This document shows, in pieces, positions 14,601 to 20,237 of a DNA stretch of 20,237 nt (position 1 is its first letter; the number at the start of each line of letters is the position of its first letter). A program made the position numbers and the translations under genes. Source of the stretch: an uncultured Verrucomicrobiota bacterium (GTDB taxonomy: Bacteria > Verrucomicrobiota > Verrucomicrobiia > Limisphaerales > JADLHS01); contig CALAYC010000055.1 in the NCBI GenBank assembly GCA_937894935.1, positions 1 through 20,237 on the forward strand. The letters run 5' to 3'. The notes under the pieces are model-generated. The model was not told the origin of the DNA. It saw nothing but the letters and a program-made list of their open reading frames with translations, and searched no databases.

Positions 14601-16951
14601 GAGAAGCCGGCGCAACCGGTTTCGTGCGCGATATCCTTCAGGTTCAATCGCATGTTGAAGACGTTCCGGTGAACGAAATCGTCGGCTTTGGCAGCGACCC
14701 CGTGGGCGCAGGCATTGATATCGAATTCCTCGATTATTCGCCGTACGAAGAATTGCTTTTCATTCTCGGCGCAGGCGGCATTTCCGATCCGTCAGATTGG
14801 ATCGCACCAACCACCAACGCCACGCCTGTCCTGCTGGCTGACGGTGGAATCGTCGGCATCCGTTCACCACGGCCCGGCGTGGATTTGCCCGGACGCGTCG
14901 TTTATCTCTCGTTTCCACTGGATGCCGTTCCGCTCGGCAGCGGCATCGGAAACAATCGCGCCGGACTGCTCAAACGGGCGCTCGATTTCCTCGCGCCGCC
15001 ACCGAACACAAGTTCAATCACTCTGGATAGCGACGTTTATTCGTTGCCCGGTCTTGCCGTGGTAGAAGTGGAAGATGCGGATTTGCGCGGCAGTGGAACG
15101 GTTCCGGTCACGATTCGCAGTCCACAACGAACCAACGAACTCGCACTCACACTCACCGAAACCGCTCGTCCCGGAGTATTCCGTGGAAACGTCCTGTTTG
15201 CTACGACCAACAGTGGCGCACCCGGCATCTACGTCACCACACCGAGCGACACGATCCAGGCAGAATATTTCGATGCGTCAGCAGCAGCAAACCGCACAGC
15301 GACCGCTACGTTCGACATCGTCCCGCCGGAAATTTTCGCGGTCGAAGTCGAGCCCGGCTATCTCGAAGCCTACGTTTATTGGACCACTTCCAAGCCTGCC
15401 GATTCGCTCGTGCAATACGGTGAGTCACCGCAAGGTTTTCCCAACAATCAGGTCGAATACGATGCCGCGCTGACAACTGAGCACGCAATTTTGCTGACCG
15501 GCCTGAAGCCTGACACGACTTATTATTTTCGCGTGACCAGTCGCGACCGCGCCGGCAACACCAGCACTTCGATCGGCAATGGTTCACCCTATCAATTCAC
15601 CACGCTGGAGCCTTTCGCGCCGCCGTGGTTCGACAACCTCGAAACCAACAATACCGACTGGAGCGTGATTATCAGCGATGAATCGGAATCGGGTTGGACT
15701 CGCGGCACGCCGGGCGGTGGCGAATCCGCGTATTCCGGTTCAAACGTCTGGGGCAGCATTCTCGACGGCGGCAACGTCAGTCAGATGGAAAGTTATCTGA
15801 TCAGCCCCGGCATTCTGTTGACCGGCGGCAACAAAGCCACGTTGCGCTTTCAGCACAAATACGATTTTCTCGCGCAAGGTGATTTCGAAATTCAACTCGC
15901 GGCTATTGAAATCCTGACCAACATCACCACTGCCCCGGTCCTGTTGCATCAATTTGGCGAAGATTTTTCCTTCGGCTGGGAGGAATTCGAAATCGACCTT
16001 ACTCCCTACCTCGGTAACGTCGTTTACATCATCTGGTATCACTTCCTGTTCTCGATTGATGGCATGCCGCGACTTGGCTGGCTCATTGATGACGTTTCCA
16101 TCACGATGGAAACGATTGTGCCGGGAACAATTCAGGTGACGAACAATCTCTGGCAATCCGTCTTCGCGCTCACCGGTCCGAGTGGCCGTACCGGCACCGG
16201 CCGTTGGCTCGCCATCACCAACGCCGCGCCCGGACAATATGTCATTCAATTCGGCGACGTCGCGCATTACCAAACGCCTCCGCCGCAAACCAACACGCTG
16301 GTCGAAGGCGGCACGATTACATTTACCGGCAACTACACGTTCACGGACGCAAATAACAATCAACTGCCCGATTCCTACGAGTTAGCACAGTTCGGCAGCG
16401 TTGATCCGGAACGAACCGCAACAACTGACACCGATCACGATGGACTCAGTGATTGGGCCGAATTTGTCGCGGGCACAGATCCGGTGAATCCGCCACCGCC
16501 ATTCCGCGTGAACGTGCAACAACTGAGCAGCGACACCATCCGTCTTTCATGGACTTCGATTACCAATCACTCCTATCGTATCCACACCAGCACCAACGGC
16601 GTTCATTGGACTGCTGGCGACCTGATCGCCGCCACCGGCACAAATACGACTTACACGTTCAGCGTCGTGACCAACGGACCAACCAAATTGTTTCGCGTTG
16701 AAGCATTACCATCGGAAAGTTTGCTTGCGCCGACGTTCCGCCTGACGACGACCGTTCTGCCAAACAACCAACTGCGTCTCAGTTGGCCCAGCGCGCCCGG
16801 GCACGGGTATTGTCTGCTCAGCAGCAGCGATCTCGTGAACTGGACCCCGCAAACCGACTGGATTCGCGCCACTAATTTCACCGTCAATCACCTGCTTCCA
16901 GCCGCCACAAACAACGTCCCGGCATATTTCCGCCTTGAAGCACAACCGTAG
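11612..16951 (+). CDS. giant secreted subtilisin-family (S8) serine protease with mosaic extracellular domains
   Basis: A 1779-residue exported protein. Signal peptide: basic start, hydrophobic core about 14-28, likely cut after AMA (30). Propeptide-like region about 62-205. The S8 catalytic domain (about 215-565) has Asp245 (VADSGLD), His285 (HGTHVAGI), oxyanion Asn396 (SAGNAGP) and Ser494 (GGTSQAGP), all present. A KP-43-like beta-sandwich follows (about 570-697). Then come a beta domain plus FN3-like module (about 703-890), an alpha/beta domain like the class I amidotransferase/ThuA fold (about 900-1128), a second beta plus FN3-like module (about 1135-1331), a MAM/jelly-roll-like domain (about 1335-1500), a short beta region, an EF-hand/thrombospondin-3-like calcium loop DTDHDGLSDWAEF (about 1606-1618), and two similar C-terminal beta modules (about 1630-1698 and 1705-1779). 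GTG 11612 is used; GTG 11621 is equally plausible. No LPxTG or PEP-CTERM anchor is seen. Protease activity is well supported; the substrate is unknown. Confidence 0.92.
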   Translation: MRSVKFPAFARRISSLLICVGVLLASVAMAQNPKPIHLRHPFPTELPAPGIASQRSAASAKTTGLFVVQFHSPLQPEWRKQLAALGVTLIRYVPEDAFVAKFKNIAPDEIRALDFVQFVGAFRPEQKFDPRVQQRLAAADERVEVAVVLAAETSESDAQQAKGRFAQLTHETRLASGRILRGAISKSQLDSLAASDAVLWIEPAPRMKLFDEVSSRIIAGDGPGNQTLMQSLGYDGSGVTVAVADSGLDSGDTNFIHPDIAGRVKALFYYGNPGQLEDAADEHSHGTHVAGIIAGNGSIGETDEDGFLYGLGVAPGASLIGQRLFDAAGNYAPPPSFETLTRDAKRAGADIGSNSWGDDTQGHYDVSAMEFDALVRDADLLALGDQPYILEFSAGNAGPNYQTIGSPAVAKNVIATGASQNDRFNLPIDEFAIYADGRDAMADFSSRGPCADGRIKPDLVAPGSWIASLRSIYANDAFAWWPISGNYLYQGGTSQAGPQVSGAAAIFVQYWRATRGGATPSPALVKAALINSATDMDDGLTTDAVPNNDEGWGRVNLPALIASTRNYEFTDQTVLLTNGGVFEKRILIGSADEPLKITLTYTDVPGLPAAAIALVNDLDLEVIAPTGELFRGNRFSDGESIPNAPLPDTINNVEAVHLNAPVPGEYVIRVRGTRVVEDARRDSPAIDQDFALVVSGTFAAPGVGIVTFDRRVYRAPDQIELTLVDYDLAGQSSATVQLRSTTESAGEVVTLFAHGSHGVFTGLVAIVTGSATADGNLQVAHLDVIEARYVDALPAATRSFFAEADLLPPQLTGIHATNQFGQLTILWDTDELARGELYYGSITPNFVVTNFVFDFSQEFPLPNLPAGAAIQFYAVAQDEAGNRATNNNGGAFFFATNSQSALVLLVDSYTDFGGLISAPPLSGYTDALNAIGASYGVFDARAGSFPTLQQLQSYRSVIWRMDELMAPTPAQIQTIAAYVTNGGSLFIASMEAVTRLGEAGATGFVRDILQVQSHVEDVPVNEIVGFGSDPVGAGIDIEFLDYSPYEELLFILGAGGISDPSDWIAPTTNATPVLLADGGIVGIRSPRPGVDLPGRVVYLSFPLDAVPLGSGIGNNRAGLLKRALDFLAPPPNTSSITLDSDVYSLPGLAVVEVEDADLRGSGTVPVTIRSPQRTNELALTLTETARPGVFRGNVLFATTNSGAPGIYVTTPSDTIQAEYFDASAAANRTATATFDIVPPEIFAVEVEPGYLEAYVYWTTSKPADSLVQYGESPQGFPNNQVEYDAALTTEHAILLTGLKPDTTYYFRVTSRDRAGNTSTSIGNGSPYQFTTLEPFAPPWFDNLETNNTDWSVIISDESESGWTRGTPGGGESAYSGSNVWGSILDGGNVSQMESYLISPGILLTGGNKATLRFQHKYDFLAQGDFEIQLAAIEILTNITTAPVLLHQFGEDFSFGWEEFEIDLTPYLGNVVYIIWYHFLFSIDGMPRLGWLIDDVSITMETIVPGTIQVTNNLWQSVFALTGPSGRTGTGRWLAITNAAPGQYVIQFGDVAHYQTPPPQTNTLVEGGTITFTGNYTFTDANNNQLPDSYELAQFGSVDPERTATTDTDHDGLSDWAEFVAGTDPVNPPPPFRVNVQQLSSDTIRLSWTSITNHSYRIHTSTNGVHWTAGDLIAATGTNTTYTFSVVTNGPTKLFRVEALPSESLLAPTFRLTTTVLPNNQLRLSWPSAPGHGYCLLSSSDLVNWTPQTDWIRATNFTVNHLLPAATNNVPAYFRLEAQP

Positions 16952-16966
16952 CGTAAGAAATTAGCG

Positions 16967-16982
16967 CGCGCCGACTGGCGCG
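16967..16982. terminator. GC-rich hairpin after the protease gene
   Basis: CGCGCC GACT GGCGCG is a perfect 6-bp stem with a four-base loop, about 15 bp after the protease stop. It lacks a following T-run, so it may protect the 3' end or help stop transcription in a factor-dependent way. Confidence 0.4.
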
Positions 16983-17000
16983 TCGTCAGCGTGCAAGAAA

Positions 17001-17030
17001 GAGCGGCTGAATCGTCAGATCCAGCCGCTC
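17001..17030. terminator. inverted repeat between convergent genes, probable terminator, best fit for the minus-strand ferritin-like gene
   Basis: GAGCGGCTG (17001-17009) and CAGCCGCTC (17022-17030) form a perfect 9-bp stem with a 12-base loop. On the minus strand the stem is followed by TTTCTTGC, a weak T-tract, downstream of the DUF892 stop at 17059. On the plus strand no T-tract follows. It sits centrally in the 107-bp convergent gap and may serve both genes. Confidence 0.55.
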
Positions 17031-17058
17031 CTGACCCCGAGTCATTCAGCCCAACAAA

Positions 17059-17583
17059 TTAAGCCTGCGCCGCTTCGTTTGCCATTGAACAGGCAACCTC
17101 CGTCAGTTTCTCGTCAGCCGCCTTTTCTTCTTCGAGAATCTCGTTAAGCAATCGTACCGCGTTATCGTTGCCCATCTGTTCGGCCCAGGCCGCCAATGTG
17201 CCATACGAGGCGATTTCGTAATGCTCCACTTTCTGCGCGGCGGAAATAATCACCGCATCGAGCGCCGGAGTGTTTTTGCTTTCCTTCACCATCTCTTCGC
17301 CTTCTTCGATGATGCCTTGCATCCCTTTGCAGGGTTTGGTTTTCGCCTTCGCATCACACTCGGCAAACACCTGTTCCAGTCGATCAATCTGGTTTTCCGT
17401 TTCCTGAAGGTGTTCTTCGAGCGCTTCGCGCAGTTCGTCGGATTCCGCTGCCTTGATCATTTTCGGCAGCGCTTTGGTGATTTGTTTTTCGGCGTGTAAC
17501 ACGTCTGCCAGTTCATCGAGAAAAACTTCCTTCAAGTGATTCTCGGCGGATTCGTCTTCCATTGCGTTGTTTCTTCGTTTCAT
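17059..17583 (-). CDS. ferritin-like DUF892 / YciF-YciE family protein
   Basis: A cytoplasmic four-helix ferritin-like protein of 174 residues, family-typical length. Family members bind a di-metal centre and are linked to stress in many bacteria; their reaction is not settled. Visible helices carry likely metal ligands: DELADVLHAEKQ (Glu24, Glu32), EEHLQETENQ (Glu57, His58, Glu61), KVEHYEIASYGTL (Glu120, His121, Glu123) and NEILEEEKAADEKL (Glu148-Glu153). ATG 17583 (MKRRNNAMED) is chosen; ATG 17562 (MEDESAEN, 167 residues) is about as likely. A longer in-frame start at 17697 would add 38 residues unlike the family. Neither short start has a strong ribosome binding site. The gene is divergent from feoB, which suggests a shared iron theme, and it ends near a hairpin at 17001-17030. 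Confidence 0.9.
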   Translation of the reverse strand: MKRRNNAMEDESAENHLKEVFLDELADVLHAEKQITKALPKMIKAAESDELREALEEHLQETENQIDRLEQVFAECDAKAKTKPCKGMQGIIEEGEEMVKESKNTPALDAVIISAAQKVEHYEIASYGTLAAWAEQMGNDNAVRLLNEILEEEKAADEKLTEVACSMANEAAQA

Positions 17584-17836
17584 AAGTTTTGCGGTAAAGA
17601 TTTCCAGCTTCGCCCGTTCCTTTGCGAGAACTGTGCCAAACGGAAATTCCCCCAAATCGAAGCAAACTGGCGTTCTCCCTCTCGCCGCCAGATGCAATTT
17701 GCAATCCGTCCGCTGATTTTCGCAATCTCCGCGATCGCGCCTTCAGCATCACCGTACACGTCACAAGATTGAGTTATCGAAACGCCAAAACCAACTTGCC
17801 GCTCGCTTCATGCCTCTTTAGCCTGCCCGGGCTTTG
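17584..17836. other. divergent intergenic region between the ferritin-like gene and feoB
   Basis: These 253 bp must hold the promoters of both flanking genes. I see no convincing Fur box (no GATAATGATAATCATTATC-like dyad), no FeoA-like small gene and no clear -35/-10 pair. Short open frames that cross it overlap both strands and look like chance. Confidence 0.5.
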
Positions 17837-20146
17837 ATGCAGGCTGAGAAAAGAAATTTGGCAGGTAAAAATTCCCCGGCTTATGTCGTCCTGACTGGCA
17901 ATCCGAATTGCGGCAAGACGACGCTTTTTAACGCCCTGACGGGCCTGCGCGCCAAAGTCGGTAATTACGCCGGCGTCACCGTCGAACGCAAAGAAGGCAA
18001 AATGACCGGCGTCGAGCCGGAACGCGATATCCGCGTGCTCGACCTCCCCGGCACTTACAGCCTCAGCCCCAACTCTCTCGACGAACAGGTTTCGCGCGAT
18101 GTCCTGCTCGGACGTTTGCCGGAAATTCCCAAACCCGACCTGATTGTCGTGGTCGTGGACGCCTCCAACCTGCAACGCAATCTCTATTACGCCACGCAGG
18201 TTATTGAGCTGGGTCACCCGACCATTCTCGCGTTGAACATGATCGACGTGGCCGAGGGACTCGGCCAGACGATTGATGCAAAGAAACTTTCGGCCGACCT
18301 TGGCGTGCCGGTTGTGCCAATCGTGGCCAGCACCGGTTTCGGCGCTAAAGCGTTACGCTCCGAAATCCTGCACGCACTCGACAACAAACAGGAAATCAAA
18401 CCGCGTTTGTTCTGTCAGTTGCCCGGACTGTTCCGCATCGAAGCCACGGCGCTGGCGGATTTGTTGGCCAAGGCATTTCAAGAACGTCGCCTGCAAGCCA
18501 CTGCCGAAGCGTTGTTAATTCTGAGCAACGAGAGGGCGCTCGCATCCTCGTCCAGTCATTATCCTCAGGAAATTCAAGAAGCTGTTGCTGCCGCGCGCAA
18601 ACGTCTCGAAGCAGCAAACATCGATTGGCGCGGCGCTCCCATCGAATGGCGTTACGCTCGCGTCGCTGAAATTCAAGCCGCAGCCACTGTCAACCTCGAT
18701 CCGCCTGGCGAAACCTTCAGTGATAAGCTGGACCGGATCGTCACGCACAAAGTCTGGGGCACGATAATTTTCGTAGCCCTCATGGCCGCCATCTTTCAAA
18801 GCATTTTCAAATTCGCTGAATACCCGATGACCTGGCTGGAGATGGGATTGGAATGGGGCGGCGGTCGGTTGGGTGATGCGTTGCCGGAAGGCGATTTGCG
18901 CGACTTGTTGGTGTATGGCGTAGTCGGCGGCGTCGGTGCAGTCGTCGTGTTTTTGCCGCAGATTCTGATGTTGTTTCTGTTCATCGGCCTGCTCGAAGAC
19001 ACCGGTTACATGGCCCGTGCGGCGTTTCTCATGGACCGGTTGATGAGCAAAGTGGGACTGCACGGCAAAAGCTTCATTCCCATGCTCAGTTCGTTTGCCT
19101 GTGCCATCCCCGGTATCATGGCCACGCGCACCATCGAAAGTCCGAAGGATCGCCTTGTAACGATTCTCGTCGCGCCATTGATGAGCTGTTCGGCGCGCTT
19201 GCCGGTTTATACGTTATTAATCGGAGCAACAATTCCCGATCGTGTCCTCGGTAATCTCAATTACGAACTCAATCTTGGGTTCACCAAATTTAATGTCTTC
19301 GGCTTCCTTGGACTGCGCGGACTGACGATGCTGGCAATGTATCTCCTCGGCGTTGTTGTGGCGTTGTTGATGGCTTGGCTGTTCAAGAAAACGCTGCTCA
19401 AAGGCGAGACGCCCATGTTGATTATGGAACTCCCGCCCTACAAACGTCCCCTGCCCCGCGTCGTTTTCCGCCACATCTGGGAACGCGCCAAAATTTTCCT
19501 CACCCGCGCCGGCACCGTCATCCTCGCCATCAACATCATCCTCTGGGCGTTGATGACGTATCCCCGCGACAAGAGCCGCGCTGCGGAATTTGAAGCCCAA
19601 CGCGCCGCGATCACCAATTCCTTCCAGAGCGTTCATCTCAACACGGCAACCGGCAGCACGGAAATGCAGACCGCCTCACTGGAGGAACAGATTACCGCCG
19701 TGAATAAAGAGGAATCCGGCGAACAACTGCGTCGCAGCTTTGCCGGTCGCGCTGGCCATCTCATCGAACCGCTGATCGCACCGCTGGGATTCGATTGGAA
19801 AATCGGCATCGGCATCGTTGCATCGTTTGCTGCGCGTGAAGTATTCGTCAGCACCATGTCCATCGTTTACAACGTCGGCGATGCGGATGAAGACATGACC
19901 ACGCTCGAACAGACACTGTTAGAACAACGCCGGCCTGACGGATCGCTCGTTTACACCACGCTCACCGGCGTGACATTGATGGTGTTCTACGTCTTTGCGT
20001 TGCAATGCGTCAGCACCGTCGCCATCGTGCGCCGCGAAACCAACTCCTGGAAATGGCCCCTCTTCCAATGGTTTTACATGGGCACATTGGCGTGGCTGCT
20101 CGCCTTCATCACCTACCAGGGCGGCAAAGCCCTCGGCTGGGGCTGA
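17837..20146 (+). CDS. feoB: FeoB ferrous iron transporter with N-terminal GTPase domain
   Basis: An inner-membrane Fe(II) uptake protein of 769 residues, standard FeoB length. The cytoplasmic G domain has G1 GNPNCGKT (21-28), a G2 Thr48 in GVTVE, G3 DLPG (69-72) and G4 NMID (134-137); a helical spacer region follows to about 295. The membrane part begins near residue 306. The first Gate region carries CAIPGIMATRTI (about 422-433) and APLMSCSARLPVYTLL (about 446-461), with conserved cysteines. The second Gate region carries GFDWKIGIGIVASFAAREVFVSTMS (about 651-675). Final membrane helices are about 712-730 and 744-760. A soluble loop at about 577-640 is moderately long. ATG 17837 is preferred over the adjoining TTG 17834; no good ribosome binding site is visible, and a TTG at residue 8 is possible. 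No feoA or feoC gene is present upstream, and none is seen in the 91 bp after the stop. Confidence 0.95.
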   Translation: MQAEKRNLAGKNSPAYVVLTGNPNCGKTTLFNALTGLRAKVGNYAGVTVERKEGKMTGVEPERDIRVLDLPGTYSLSPNSLDEQVSRDVLLGRLPEIPKPDLIVVVVDASNLQRNLYYATQVIELGHPTILALNMIDVAEGLGQTIDAKKLSADLGVPVVPIVASTGFGAKALRSEILHALDNKQEIKPRLFCQLPGLFRIEATALADLLAKAFQERRLQATAEALLILSNERALASSSSHYPQEIQEAVAAARKRLEAANIDWRGAPIEWRYARVAEIQAAATVNLDPPGETFSDKLDRIVTHKVWGTIIFVALMAAIFQSIFKFAEYPMTWLEMGLEWGGGRLGDALPEGDLRDLLVYGVVGGVGAVVVFLPQILMLFLFIGLLEDTGYMARAAFLMDRLMSKVGLHGKSFIPMLSSFACAIPGIMATRTIESPKDRLVTILVAPLMSCSARLPVYTLLIGATIPDRVLGNLNYELNLGFTKFNVFGFLGLRGLTMLAMYLLGVVVALLMAWLFKKTLLKGETPMLIMELPPYKRPLPRVVFRHIWERAKIFLTRAGTVILAINIILWALMTYPRDKSRAAEFEAQRAAITNSFQSVHLNTATGSTEMQTASLEEQITAVNKEESGEQLRRSFAGRAGHLIEPLIAPLGFDWKIGIGIVASFAAREVFVSTMSIVYNVGDADEDMTTLEQTLLEQRRPDGSLVYTTLTGVTLMVFYVFALQCVSTVAIVRRETNSWKWPLFQWFYMGTLAWLLAFITYQGGKALGWG

Positions 20147-20237
20147 GCGAAGCGAGAAAATTTCCTTTGAAGGAGGAAACGACGACGAAGCGCAGTTATC
20201 ATTGCTCTTTCCTCAACATCCTTTGCCGTTTCCATTG
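20147..20237. other. non-coding tail after feoB
   Basis: No start codon followed by a credible open frame is seen. AAGGAGGAAA at about 20170-20179 looks like a ribosome binding site, but no ATG or GTG follows at suitable distance. No clear terminator was found before the window ends. Confidence 0.4.

Noticed and set aside
17584..17697. N-terminal extension of the ferritin-like protein to ATG 17697
   Set aside because: The extra 38 residues do not resemble the DUF892 family, whose members start close to the first helix; ATG 17583 or 17562 fits better.
17584..17836. A Fur box upstream of feoB
   Set aside because: No palindromic AT-rich match to the Fur consensus was found on either strand.
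1..20237. CRISPR array, insertion sequence, defence island or prophage
   Set aside because: No regularly spaced direct repeats, transposase or integrase motifs or terminal inverted repeats were found. The helicase and AddAB look like housekeeping DNA/RNA metabolism genes.

Overview
The window is about 20 kb of moderately GC-rich (roughly 55-58% by eye) bacterial chromosome. It most resembles a Verrucomicrobiota genome, probably the Pedosphaera/Limisphaera side. That placement is an inference. It rests on the very large modular secreted protein with the C-terminal 'L-R-L-S-W ... D-L-V-N-W-T' beta-module common in that phylum, together with a lone FeoB, AddAB recombination and GTG starts. No tRNA, rRNA, insertion sequence, CRISPR array or phage gene was seen.

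Layout, left to right. (1) Positions 1-2371, minus strand: a Ski2-like superfamily II helicase whose C-terminus runs off the left edge. I checked its reading frame codon by codon and it is open throughout. (2) 2515-4275, minus: a SulP-family anion transporter with a STAS domain. (3) 4276-4461: a short divergent promoter region. (4) 4462-11411, plus: addB and addA, overlapping by ATGA, encoding the two helicase-nuclease subunits that process double-strand breaks for RecA recombination. (5) About 11399-11611: a structured leader that resembles a short cobalamin riboswitch and overlaps the last addA codons. (6) 11612-16951, plus: a 1779-residue secreted subtilisin-family protease with an active-looking Asp-His-Ser triad and a long mosaic of extracellular beta domains. 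(7) 16952-17058: two hairpins between convergent genes. (8) 17059-17583, minus: a DUF892/YciF-type ferritin-like protein. (9) 17837-20146, plus: the ferrous iron transporter FeoB, divergent from the ferritin-like gene.

The clear functional units are the addBA operon and the divergent pair of ferritin-like protein and FeoB. The most unusual feature is the leader between addA and the giant protease. Its conserved blocks appear in cobalamin-riboswitch order, but the gene downstream is not a corrinoid transporter or a B12-pathway enzyme. If the element is real, a secreted protease would be under vitamin B12 control. This is a hypothesis: the aptamer is shorter than typical, its closing stem was not found, and a covariance-model search would decide it.
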